Below, one piece after another: positions 23,133-31,545 of a stretch of DNA of 41,019 nucleotides. Each line of letters starts with the position of its first letter. Positions within the stretch are counted from its first letter, which is position 1. The notes under the pieces are model-generated. The model worked only from the letters and a program-made list of their open reading frames with translations. It did no database searches and was not told the DNA's origin. Both the position numbers and the translations under genes were made by a program. This DNA comes from SHLQ01 sp964562985 (GTDB lineage: Bacteria > Actinomycetota > Acidimicrobiia > Acidimicrobiales > SHLQ01), in the NCBI GenBank assembly GCA_964562985.1, contig CAZLWE010000028.1, positions 1 through 41,019 on the forward strand. The letters are read 5' to 3'.

Positions 23133-24764
23133 GTGCGCAAAACGTGGCAGTCACGCCTTTCGAGCGGTGAAACAGGCTCGCTAGTCTCCCAAAATCGGGC
23201 GGTAGCAAGTGCCTTCGTTCTCACGCGCGCCACGATGGCTGCGGTAATTCTTGGCACATTGTTCCTCGGCGGCTTTAAGCAGCAGAGTTCCGCGTTTCTC
23301 CTCATTCAAGGCGCGGTCGCAACAGCGTCCGTGGTTGCCTTGGCGATGAGCCTGTATGCCGTTGGCCAACTATTGCGCAAAAACCATCCGCACGAGATCC
23401 ATCCCGGATTCCTGATCGCGCTCGACGCTGTTCTCGCAATCGGGGTTATGTCGGTGATTGACGCCGAGACCAGTCCCCTGGCGTGGGTTGCACTGATCAC
23501 CCCCGTACTTGAAACCGCCGTGTTCTTCTCCGTGTCCTCGGCAGCGTTCGTGTGGTTTGGGTTGAGCTTGGCGTTCCTGGCCCTTCGACTGACCACCTCG
23601 ATTTCCGATGACGCAACGACCGACACATTGGTCCTCTCAATCCAGCAGGTCCTCGCCGTACTCTTCGTCTCTGGTCCCGCCGCCCTCATGGCGGACTCTG
23701 CTCAGGACCGTATTCAAAGTCTTGGAGAAGCACGTCGCAAAGCCGACCGTACATCTGATCAGTTGCGCAAGATCACCGAAACCGCTCGAGAAATGTCGAG
23801 CGAACCAGAGATAGATGACATTTTGCAGATCGCGTGCCAAAGCGCTGCGAACATCGGCTTCGATCAGGCTGACGTGGTGCTTGTATCCAACACCGGCGAA
23901 CTGCAACTACACACCACCTATGCCAACGGACCTTCTTTGAACCTCCCGTTGAGCGTATTGACAGACGCAATTGAAGATTCGGTGGCTTCGATTCACTTCG
24001 ACGACCCGGAGCACGGTGACCACCTCAAGTTGGCAGGCATCGACTCCGGCCACGCAATCATGCTGAGCGACATCACGATGCCTGGCACCCAACGCGATGC
24101 AATTCTTCGGGTGTGGACCAGGCACGGGAGCCCCTCGTCTGAGGACCTACAGGCCCTCGGCCTCCTGGGCGGTCATACCCGTGAGACATATCGAGCAGCA
24201 CAGCTACTCGAGGAAGCGCAAAGCCACCGCGACCAGCTGCTCTACGAGGTCCGCCACGATTCACTAACGGGTCTCGCGAATCGTGCCTTCGTCCTGGAGT
24301 CGCTAAAGGCAAATCTCGCCGCTCGTAAGCCACTGGCGCTTCTGTTCATCGACCTCGACGGTTTCAAAGGCATCAACGACAACCTTGGCCACCTCGCCGG
24401 CGATGACGCCCTCATCACTGTTGCCGATCGCCTCCAAAAGGGTGGGCGCGATGATGCCCTTGTAGGACGCGTTGGCGGCGACGAGTTCGTCGTCATGATC
24501 CCGATGACGAAATTCGAAACGATCGAGACGCTCCAAGAGTACGGAAACTCGATCGTCGAATCCGTTAGCGAACCAATGGTTGCAGCTGGCCAGGCCGCAC
24601 AGCTTGGAGCTTCCGTCGGAATTGCCGTTCACGACGGCGTTATGGATGCAGACCAGTTGGTCAGCCTGGCCGACGACGCGATGTACACGGCGAAACGTGG
24701 AGGCGGCGGTACCCACATCAGCCGAATATCGCTGGAGCGTTACTCGCAAAGGAGCGCATCATGA
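23133..24764 (+). CDS. Membrane diguanylate cyclase (5-6 spans, GAF-like, GGDEF)
   Basis: 543 residues. Membrane part at about 20-185 with five or six spans, a coiled-coil (DSAQDRIQSLGEARRKADRT), a GAF-like sensor region (about 210-355, beginning EPEIDDILQIACQSAANIGF) and a GGDEF domain (~370-535). The active-site motif GGDEF is intact at 448-452, with the DxLTGLxNR entry as DSLTGLANRAF and the IDLDGFKGINDNLGHLAGDD block, so c-di-GMP synthesis is expected. The product-inhibition I-site RxxD is RDDA at 439-442, so feedback control may be lost. Start GTG at 23133 near a weak AAGG. Overlaps the next gene by four bases. Confidence 0.9.
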   Translation: MRKTWQSRLSSGETGSLVSQNRAVASAFVLTRATMAAVILGTLFLGGFKQQSSAFLLIQGAVATASVVALAMSLYAVGQLLRKNHPHEIHPGFLIALDAVLAIGVMSVIDAETSPLAWVALITPVLETAVFFSVSSAAFVWFGLSLAFLALRLTTSISDDATTDTLVLSIQQVLAVLFVSGPAALMADSAQDRIQSLGEARRKADRTSDQLRKITETAREMSSEPEIDDILQIACQSAANIGFDQADVVLVSNTGELQLHTTYANGPSLNLPLSVLTDAIEDSVASIHFDDPEHGDHLKLAGIDSGHAIMLSDITMPGTQRDAILRVWTRHGSPSSEDLQALGLLGGHTRETYRAAQLLEEAQSHRDQLLYEVRHDSLTGLANRAFVLESLKANLAARKPLALLFIDLDGFKGINDNLGHLAGDDALITVADRLQKGGRDDALVGRVGGDEFVVMIPMTKFETIETLQEYGNSIVESVSEPMVAAGQAAQLGASVGIAVHDGVMDADQLVSLADDAMYTAKRGGGGTHISRISLERYSQRSAS

Positions 24765-26044
24765 CCAACGGGCGTGAGGGAAACAGTCGGCGACGTTCCA
24801 TGGTGATCTCGATTTTGAGCGGGTTCACCCTGTTGCTGTTGGCCCTGACCGTTTTTGCGGTCGCCAGTCAGGCTCGATCACTCTCGACACAAGCTGAACG
24901 TTCGGTACAGACAGTCGAGAATCTCCGTGTGGTGTCAATCGCCCGAGCGGAAATGTCGATCGCTAGTCGCGTTGCGGCCAGCTCGCCAGAACAGCTGCCA
25001 GTCATCTCTGGCGCTATCGACAATGCCAACGCTTCACTCGACGAGGTTGAGGCCGCGTTCAACGAGCAAACGTCTCCCGATACTCAGGCTGCATTTACCG
25101 ATTTCCGCGCCGCCGTAGATAGTCAAAGCGAGGTGCTCCTCGACCCTGAGGCCACGGCGGAGGCCCGCCAGGACGCAGAGGTTGCCGTCGGCGAAGCTTT
25201 CACCACGCTCGGCGCCATTATGCGCAGCGAACAGGAAGCTGCCCTTGCGGGTCTGGAGGCGGACAACGACCTCATGAACCTGATCGCTACGATATCGACG
25301 TTCATCGTTGCCTTCGTGGTTCCGTCAGCAGCCTTGTTCGTGTTCCAGGCGCTACGAGCAGCGCCACGCGAACTCCGTAAGCTTCGCTTCGACCATGACC
25401 GACTTGCTCGCCGCTCTCAAGCAATGGCGACAACCATCGCCAGTGAATCATCTCGAGTACGGTCCGCTATTTCGAACAACCCGCAGTCGATATCTCGCAA
25501 CTCGATGCACCGAACGCTCGCCCGGTTCGAACACATCGCCGTCGTCAACGGCGCACCGACCTCACTGCAGTCCGAACAACTTGACATCAACGATTTGCTT
25601 GCCGACGTTGTCGATGAACTGGAAGCTGAGCAAGCCATCAACCTGGTAAAGACTGACACGCCAGTCACCTTCACCGACGGCAAAAACCTCCGGACCATCG
25701 CGGGCGAACTGATCGCAAATGCAGTGGAACACGGAACCGGCCCTCGACAGGTCGCGGCGGTCGGGACACCACAGGGCATGGAACTACGGGTTTCTGACTC
25801 CGGGCACGGCCTACCTTCAGCGGTAGTCGAAGCGGTCGTGAGCGAGGAAGACTTTACGCTTCGCGAAGAAGCCCTCGACGGTAGATTCGGCTACGGCCTT
25901 ATTGCGGCCCGTCAAGCACTGGATGCTCTTGGCGGCGACCTCCGATACGAACGCAGTGAAGGTGAAACGACCCTCGTTGCCGCAATCCCGGCGTCACTCT
26001 TGAGGGGCTCGAAGCTCAATAGGAAGGTCCAACAGGCGGCATGA
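24761..26044 (+). CDS. Membrane histidine-kinase-like ATPase without a recognisable H-box
   Basis: 427 residues. Span 1 (13-36), extracytoplasmic helical sensor region of about 135 residues (VQTVENLRVVSIARAEMSIA...), span 2 (172-199), a linker helix, then a GHKL ATPase domain: N-box GELIANAVEHG (315-325), G1 DSGHG (346-350), G2 GYGLIAARQALDALGGDL (377-394). I find no canonical phospho-acceptor motif (HExxxP); the only candidates are H250 and H258 in HRTLARFEHIA. It may phosphorylate another way, act as a non-kinase ATPase switch, or have a diverged dimerisation domain. No response regulator is adjacent. Overlaps neighbours by four bases on both sides. Confidence 0.85.
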   Translation: MTNGREGNSRRRSMVISILSGFTLLLLALTVFAVASQARSLSTQAERSVQTVENLRVVSIARAEMSIASRVAASSPEQLPVISGAIDNANASLDEVEAAFNEQTSPDTQAAFTDFRAAVDSQSEVLLDPEATAEARQDAEVAVGEAFTTLGAIMRSEQEAALAGLEADNDLMNLIATISTFIVAFVVPSAALFVFQALRAAPRELRKLRFDHDRLARRSQAMATTIASESSRVRSAISNNPQSISRNSMHRTLARFEHIAVVNGAPTSLQSEQLDINDLLADVVDELEAEQAINLVKTDTPVTFTDGKNLRTIAGELIANAVEHGTGPRQVAAVGTPQGMELRVSDSGHGLPSAVVEAVVSEEDFTLREEALDGRFGYGLIAARQALDALGGDLRYERSEGETTLVAAIPASLLRGSKLNRKVQQAA

Positions 26045-29000
26045 TCCGGCGGGCCGCTGCTCTTCGGAGGCGCAAGCGCAATTCGGCCATCGCACTCACG
26101 GTGGCCTTCATACTGGCTGTCTACGCCGCTCAGACTGCGTCAGCCGCCAACGGACTCTCCACTGCGGTCGTGAACTCGACCGGTGACGACGTCGATCTCA
26201 TCGCGGGCGATGGAACCTGCGATACCGGAAACGATCTCGCGAGCGGCGTTGCCGAGTGCACCCTCCGTGCCGCCATTGCGGAGTCGAACGCCTCGGCACT
26301 CGTCGACACGATCCATTTCAATATTCCAACAACGAACGACCCGGGTTACGACCCGACCACCGGTATCTGGGAGATCGCCGTTCCCACTGCCCTACCCGAC
26401 ATCACTGCCGACACGGACATCTTGGCAGCTACCCAACCGGGTCACAACGAGACGCCGTTGATCGCGTTTCGCGATACCGGGGACGTCATCACCGCATTGC
26501 GTTTCCAGGGAGCCCCCGGCGGAAGCGTCCAAGACTTTGCAGTGTACGAGTTTGGCGATGGCGACCTCAACGGCGCGATCGAGGTCGTCGATTCCAATGC
26601 CGTCGTCGTCTCCGACAACTTCGTGGGCGTCGCCCCCAACGCGACCGGGGACACCACGGTTGGCAACGATGCCTACGGCATACGGCTGATTCGATCGGCC
26701 CGCACCGCCGTCAACAACAACGTGATCGGCAACAACTCCCTGGCCGGACTTGATGTCACCGTCTCAAGCACCGACACCACTGTCGACGGAAACTTCATCG
26801 GCATTACCGGAGACGACGAGCCGATTCCGAACGGCCATGGGATTGTGGTGTACGGCAGCGACCGAACGATCATCGGTGGCATAGAAGGAAACACGATCGC
26901 CCTAAATGATGGCCATGCGATCCAACTGATAGCCGGGTCGCTGGACACGGAGATCTACAACAACTCGCTTGGTGTCACGAGCACCAACTCGGTTCCGCCT
27001 GGGCCCATTCAATCCTTCACAGGGATCATGGTTCGCGACATGTCAACAGCGACGATCGGCGATGCGACGCGCGGGAATATCATCGGCAGCCTGGATGCCA
27101 ATGGCATTCAGATCGACGATGCCACCGCAACGATCGAAGGAAATCTGATCGGCACAAATGACGCAGGCGCCGATCTCGGCAACACCCTGGACGGAATCCG
27201 CGTCACCTCCGGGGCCACGGCCACGATTCGGGACAACGTCATCGGCAACAACACCGGAAGTGGGATTCTCCTTACAGACGCGACTGGATCCGATCTCGTC
27301 GACAACACGATCGGAACGGGCGGTTCCTACGGCGACCTCGGAAACGGTCGCCATGGAATCGAGCTACTCGGCGCGAACGTGGACACCCGCATCGAAGGGA
27401 ACACCATCGGTTTCAACCTCGGCAACGGCGTCGATGTCGACGGGACCTCTACCAACACACAGATCGACGCCAATCTGATCGGCGTCTCTTCTGGCGACGA
27501 CAACATCGGCAATTCGTTAAGCGCCATTTTCATAGGACAAGCTACGTCAAATACCGCCATCGCCGGCAACGTTCTGTCGTTCAATCGCGGCGGTGGCATA
27601 GCCCACGCAGGGCCAAGTGATGCCGACGTCATCAACAACATCATTGGCCTAACGCCGGATGCGGATGCCCCGGCAGGAAACCGTTTGTGGGGTGTCGCGA
27701 GTTTCGCTGGAGCGAACACCCTTGTCGAGGGCAACACCATCGCCGCCAACGGGTCGAACGACCCCACCCCGAACAGTGGTGAAGAAAGTGGCGAGGAAGG
27801 CATCCTCCTGCAGAACTCAACGACGATCGTTCGAAACAACTTCATCGGCACGAATGCGGCTGGGGACGCCTTCGGGAACTTCGGTGAGGGTATCGAAGTC
27901 ACTAGCCTGAACGCAGACGCCACGATCGAAAACAACGTCATCGCTAACAACGGCACGGACGGCATTACCGTCGTCGAAGGGCTTGCACGCATCTCACAGA
28001 ACTCGATCTTCAATAATGCTGAGCTCGCCATCGACCTCGGCGCCGACGAGGTGACACTGAACGACGGGGGCGATGTTGATACGGGCCCCAACAACCTGCT
28101 CAACTTCCCGGACGTGCTCGAGCCGGTGCAGGTCAACGCAACACAGTTTGAGGTTCCGGTCGAACTCGATGTGCCGACGGGCAACTACCGCGTCGAGTTC
28201 TATGAGAATGCGACCCTCGATCCGAGTGGCTTTGGTGAAGCCGAGACGTTCATTGACTCCATCCTCGTATCCAGCGTGGGATCACCAACGGTCGCGACGC
28301 TACCTGCTACAAGCCTCACGGGCGGGAACTTCCTATCTGCCTTGCTCTACGACCAGACCACGGGGGCGACGAGCGAGCTCAGCAACGCTGTTCTCATACC
28401 AAATCGTCGGCCAATCTTCGACGCCACTGTCGCGGCGCAAACGCATCCGGAGGGAGCTCCCCTAGGCATCCAGATCTTCGCCTCGGACCCCGACGGGGAC
28501 GACATTCGCTTCAGCGCTGTGGGCTTGCCGAGCGGACTCTCGATCGATCCAATCAGCGGACTCATATCGGGAACGCCCAGCTTTACGACGTCCACCAACG
28601 CGGTTGAGTTCAACCAACTCATCACCGTCACCGTTGCCGAGACCGACTTTCCTGCGCTGACAAATTCGATGACCTTCCCGCTAACGATTACCAACGTGAA
28701 CCGAGCTCCAGGTCTTCAGGCGATCGCCTCGCAGACCACCGACGAAGGTACTCCCGTCAGCCTCGGTGTCAGCGGCAGCGACCCAGATGGCGACTCGTTG
28801 AACTACACGGCCAGTGGACTTCCACCTGGCCTGGAGATCAACTTCACCACCGGAGAAATCACCGGCTCGCCAACAATTCCAGGAACATATGTGGTGAACA
28901 TCACCGCCACCGACGGAATAGCAACCACGACAACGCAGTTCTCGTGGAACATCGTTGGGCAGCCGACTCCGAGCACCACTACGGCGCCAACTACAACCAT

Positions 29001-29916
29001 TGCCCCGACGACCACCACGACTCCGGTAGCGCGAACCACAACGACTCCGGTAGCGCCAACCACAACGCCGACGACGACAGCTCCGACTACCCCTCCTGAG
29101 CCCGTAACGACCACCACAACCCAAGCCACCACTACGACCACCACCCAAGCCACTACCACCACGACCGAAGCGCCGTCGACCACCGCTCCAAGTGCGATTC
29201 CCTTCGTCGTCGACCCGCCGACCGCGCCGACGTCAACCGTTGCACCAACAGACCCGGGCGTAGCGCCGTTGCGGGCTGCAGATGACGCCTTCGTTAGTTC
29301 GAGAGTCGTCAAAATCGTCGACTTGCTAGAGAACGACCTATCAGGGACAAACGGACGAATCTTGTCCGTCACGCAACCTTCGCTGGGCGAAGTGAGGATA
29401 GTGAATGATCGATTGGTCGAGATCACACTTCCGGGGAGCTTCGGCGGCCGGATTAATTTCACCTACGACCTCATCGATGACAACGGAGCGACTTCTACGG
29501 CCTCCGTTTCAGTCGAGTCGACGAACGTCCTTGCGTTCGAAACCGCTGGGCAGGCGACATCGACCGCGGAGGAATCGGGCCTAACCGAAACCTTCAGCCA
29601 GGCGGTCCAGAGGACTCAACAGCTCGGAAGCAGCCTGCTAGAAGTTCGTTTGTCTTCGCTGGAGTGGAGTTCGCTGCTCATTGCCCCAGCGCTGCTATGG
29701 GGACTATTCCTCGTGTTGCGTTCAGGCCAAAGACTCGTCTCAATCACCGGGCTAGCTCGTTCCCAGGCGTTGAGCTCCAGCTATCCGGTTCGGTTCGACC
29801 AGGTTGTGTGGGCAACCAACAACACTCGCAATGGCGGGGCCGAAACCCAAGTCATGCTTCGCAGCGGCGAGACGACCTGGGTTCCGACCGAGCACATTGT
29901 CGATACCGGCTTCTAG
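26041..29916 (+). CDS. Large secreted beta-helix surface protein with stalk, membrane anchor and cytoplasmic tail
   Basis: 1291 residues. Signal peptide ends near ASA (33-35). A CSLREX-like module follows (VVNSTGDDVDLIAGDGTCDT, ECTLRAAIAESNA at 72-84). About 110-690 is a right-handed parallel beta-helix with many N-x-IGxN-type turns (IENNVIANNGTDGI, DNVIGNNTGSGILL). Then a beta-sandwich segment, two He_PIG/cadherin-like Ig domains (~788-970; DPDGDDIRFSAVGLPSGLSI and DPDGDSLNYTASGLPPGLEI), a Thr/Pro stalk (~975-1060), another cadherin-like domain (~1078-1160, IVDLLENDLSG), a span (SLLIAPALLWGLFLVL) and a ~60-residue cytoplasmic tail ending TTWVPTEHIVDTGF. No LPxTG. Likely an adhesin or surface sensor; the ATGA overlap ties it to the kinase-like gene. 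Confidence 0.88.
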   Translation: MIRRAAALRRRKRNSAIALTVAFILAVYAAQTASAANGLSTAVVNSTGDDVDLIAGDGTCDTGNDLASGVAECTLRAAIAESNASALVDTIHFNIPTTNDPGYDPTTGIWEIAVPTALPDITADTDILAATQPGHNETPLIAFRDTGDVITALRFQGAPGGSVQDFAVYEFGDGDLNGAIEVVDSNAVVVSDNFVGVAPNATGDTTVGNDAYGIRLIRSARTAVNNNVIGNNSLAGLDVTVSSTDTTVDGNFIGITGDDEPIPNGHGIVVYGSDRTIIGGIEGNTIALNDGHAIQLIAGSLDTEIYNNSLGVTSTNSVPPGPIQSFTGIMVRDMSTATIGDATRGNIIGSLDANGIQIDDATATIEGNLIGTNDAGADLGNTLDGIRVTSGATATIRDNVIGNNTGSGILLTDATGSDLVDNTIGTGGSYGDLGNGRHGIELLGANVDTRIEGNTIGFNLGNGVDVDGTSTNTQIDANLIGVSSGDDNIGNSLSAIFIGQATSNTAIAGNVLSFNRGGGIAHAGPSDADVINNIIGLTPDADAPAGNRLWGVASFAGANTLVEGNTIAANGSNDPTPNSGEESGEEGILLQNSTTIVRNNFIGTNAAGDAFGNFGEGIEVTSLNADATIENNVIANNGTDGITVVEGLARISQNSIFNNAELAIDLGADEVTLNDGGDVDTGPNNLLNFPDVLEPVQVNATQFEVPVELDVPTGNYRVEFYENATLDPSGFGEAETFIDSILVSSVGSPTVATLPATSLTGGNFLSALLYDQTTGATSELSNAVLIPNRRPIFDATVAAQTHPEGAPLGIQIFASDPDGDDIRFSAVGLPSGLSIDPISGLISGTPSFTTSTNAVEFNQLITVTVAETDFPALTNSMTFPLTITNVNRAPGLQAIASQTTDEGTPVSLGVSGSDPDGDSLNYTASGLPPGLEINFTTGEITGSPTIPGTYVVNITATDGIATTTTQFSWNIVGQPTPSTTTAPTTTIAPTTTTTPVARTTTTPVAPTTTPTTTAPTTPPEPVTTTTTQATTTTTTQATTTTTEAPSTTAPSAIPFVVDPPTAPTSTVAPTDPGVAPLRAADDAFVSSRVVKIVDLLENDLSGTNGRILSVTQPSLGEVRIVNDRLVEITLPGSFGGRINFTYDLIDDNGATSTASVSVESTNVLAFETAGQATSTAEESGLTETFSQAVQRTQQLGSSLLEVRLSSLEWSSLLIAPALLWGLFLVLRSGQRLVSITGLARSQALSSSYPVRFDQVVWATNNTRNGGAETQVMLRSGETTWVPTEHIVDTGF

Positions 29917-29937
29917 GCGCAGCAAGAATCGACCGAT

Positions 29938-30326
29938 TCAGACCATCGCTGGCTTTTCCCACGCGTTGGCTACGAACGGGTCATCCTTTGGAGTGTCCGC
30001 GAGGTGATTCGTGAAGTTTGAAATCGTCTTCTGCGCGATGCCGACAGCACTTCGAGCGCATGCGCCTTGGTGTACCCCGCAGCGAAGAACGCATCCGTAA
30101 CGGCTACATCAGCTGCTCCGCCGCTCTGAACGAGGGCGCGGGTGAAGTTGGCGAGTGCATTCAATTTTGGATCGGCGATCGCCGTTCCGCCACGTAGCGA
30201 TTCGACGACGTCGGCTGGCACGCCGGTCATTCCAGACACGGTGGTGTGCGCCGCCATGCAGTAGGTGCAGCCGTTCTCAAAACTCGTTGTCATAACGATG
30301 ACCTGCTGCTCGGTCCCATGAGGCAC
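29938..30326 (-). pseudogene. Carboxymuconolactone decarboxylase/AhpD-like remnant, frameshifted and N-truncated
   Basis: The frame from GTG 30326 reads TEQQVIVMTTSFENGCTYCM with the CxxC-H active motif CTYCMAAH, then ADVVESLRGGTAIADPKLNA. Near 30043-30047 one base is missing: the frame turns into Arg-rich nonsense, while the +1 frame continues as VGIAQKTISNFTNHLADTP and KDDPFVANAWEKPAMV up to TGA at 29938-29940, which is the expected family ending. The N-terminal ~60 residues of a full AhpD-like protein are also absent. A recent pseudogene, or a sequencing error at the frameshift plus a truncated start. Confidence 0.8.
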
Positions 30327-30348
30327 CGTTCTATTCCCGCTCCCGCGA

Positions 30349-30354
30349 TAAGTT
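30349..30354 (+). promoter_or_regulatory. -10 for the glutaredoxin-acetyltransferase gene
   Basis: TAAGTT eight bases before the ATG at 30363; no Shine-Dalgarno in between. Leaderless-type spacing. Confidence 0.4.
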
Positions 30355-30362
30355 GGCTGTCT

Positions 30363-30911
30363 ATGACGATCACGATGTACGGCGCGGACTGGTGCGGTGA
30401 CTGCCTACGGGCGAAGGCCTACTTCGGGGACAACGGCATCGATTTCGACTACATCAACCTCGAAGAGACTCCTGACGCGGCCGAGATCGTGCTCGAACGA
30501 AACAAGGGATTGAAACGAATCCCGGTCATCGTCTTTCCTGACGACAGTCATCTGACCGAACCCTCCAACGAGGCGCTCGCGGCAAAGTTGGCCGCGCTCG
30601 CGCCAGACGTTCAGTGCGCGATACACACGGGCCACGAATTGGAGCTAGTGGACAACAGCGAGGAGGGACAGTTCGAACTTCGACGTGGCGACACCGTGGT
30701 GAGCGTTGCGAGCTACAGCGTCCGTGACTCTACCGTGCTCATCCCATTCGTCGGGACCATGCCCGAACACCGGGGTCAGGGCTATGCGACCAGGCTGATG
30801 GATGAGATCGTCGCGGAGATTGCCAGGACCGAGCGAAAGATCATGCCATTGTGCCCCTTTGCCGCTGGCTATTTGCGCGATCGGCCTGAACTGAGCGACC
30901 TGTTGGCATAG
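30363..30911 (+). CDS. Glutaredoxin/mycoredoxin fused to a GNAT-like acetyltransferase domain
   Basis: 182 residues, two domains. Residues 1-80: glutaredoxin-like fold of the actinobacterial mycoredoxin type, TITMYGADWCGDCLRAKAYF with redox pair C11/C14, cis-Pro region KRIPVIVFPD. Residues 90-182: small GNAT of the YidJ/Acetyltransf_CG type: FELRRGDTVVSVASYSV, TMPEHRGQGYATRLMDEIV with the acetyl-CoA loop RGQGYA at 137-142, and KIMPLCPFAAGYLRDRPEL at the end. Mycoredoxins reduce mycothiol mixed disulfides; what the fused domain acetylates is unknown. Start ATG 30363 chosen because the glutaredoxin strand starts there. Confidence 0.85.
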   Translation: MTITMYGADWCGDCLRAKAYFGDNGIDFDYINLEETPDAAEIVLERNKGLKRIPVIVFPDDSHLTEPSNEALAAKLAALAPDVQCAIHTGHELELVDNSEEGQFELRRGDTVVSVASYSVRDSTVLIPFVGTMPEHRGQGYATRLMDEIVAEIARTERKIMPLCPFAAGYLRDRPELSDLLA

Positions 30912-30971
30912 TGCGCCGGGAATCGTCTCCGTCCAGCGCTAAGTGCCAAGCAAAGTAGGTCGAAGAGTTCC

Positions 30972-30977
30972 TAGACT
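30972..30977 (+). promoter_or_regulatory. -10 candidate for the PLDc_N membrane protein gene
   Basis: TAGACT 27 nt before the ATG, leaving a short leader that holds AAAGGAG. No clear -35. Confidence 0.3.
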
Positions 30978-31003
30978 GGAGCCATCCCGCCAAAGGAGAT
31001 GTA

Positions 31004-31402
31004 ATGCTGCAATTGGCCTCGGGCATTTTCGGACTGGTTCTATTCGCCTTCTGGGCGTGGGCCATTCTCGATGTAGTCCTGACCGACAAGGCGGCATTTC
31101 GGCGGATGAACAAACCCTTCTGGTTCATCCTCGTCCTTTTCGCGGCGCAGATTGGCGCGATCGCGTGGCTCGCATTCGGCCGACCAGCCAATGTAGGATT
31201 CGCTCCCGGGGCAAAGCTCTCGGTGAAGGACTTCCTCGCTCCTGCCGCGAGTGTGCGCGGCCCAGAGGATGACGCTGCATGGAGCACCAACACCGCGCCA
31301 AGCCTGCCGAGTGACCGTCTCGTCCGCGAAGCAGAACCCGATTTTGACGAATGGGAAGCCGAATTTTCCGAACGCGATCAACGCTCAACCGAAGACGACT
31401 AG
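31004..31402 (+). CDS. PLDc_N-domain membrane protein, 132 residues
   Basis: Two spans form a phospholipase-D-nuclease N-terminal module: LASGIFGLVLFAFWAWAILD and KPFWFILVLFAAQIGAIAWL, ended by the usual AFGRP. The soluble C-terminal part is acidic and low in structure (EPDFDEWEAEFSERDQRSTE). Excellent AAAGGAG ribosome site before ATG 31004. Many actinobacteria have such stand-alone proteins; the role is unknown, possibly envelope-related. A terminator candidate follows before the helicase gene. Confidence 0.82.
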   Translation: MLQLASGIFGLVLFAFWAWAILDVVLTDKAAFRRMNKPFWFILVLFAAQIGAIAWLAFGRPANVGFAPGAKLSVKDFLAPAASVRGPEDDAAWSTNTAPSLPSDRLVREAEPDFDEWEAEFSERDQRSTEDD

Positions 31403-31491
31403 GACCTCCTGGCACACCGCCGTCGCACAGCGCGGACATGTCGTTACCCTAAAGACCGGCCGTGTGAACGTCAGGTAAGACGCACGCCGAC

Positions 31492-31520
31492 AGCACCCGT
31501 TCGGGTTGCTAGCTGTTTTT
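31492..31520 (+). terminator. Hairpin with T-run upstream of the DEAD-box helicase
   Basis: AGCACCCG-TT-CGGGTTGCT (one bulge) at 31492-31510 followed by AGCTG and five T (31516-31520). Either the terminator of the PLDc_N gene or, since it is only 25 nt before the helicase start, a leader attenuator. Confidence 0.5.
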
Positions 31521-31545
31521 CTCCACCTTCTACTGGGAAGCCGAC

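Noticed and set aside
26256..26753. Arg/His-rich plus-strand frame within the beta-helix gene
   Set aside because: Out-of-frame shadow of the long surface-protein gene; composition is typical of a frame-shifted high-GC sequence.
26600..28000. Repetitive N-x-I-G-x-N codon pattern that looks like a DNA repeat array
   Set aside because: The repeats are at protein level (beta-helix coils) with diverged nucleotides and irregular spacing, not a CRISPR or DNA tandem array.
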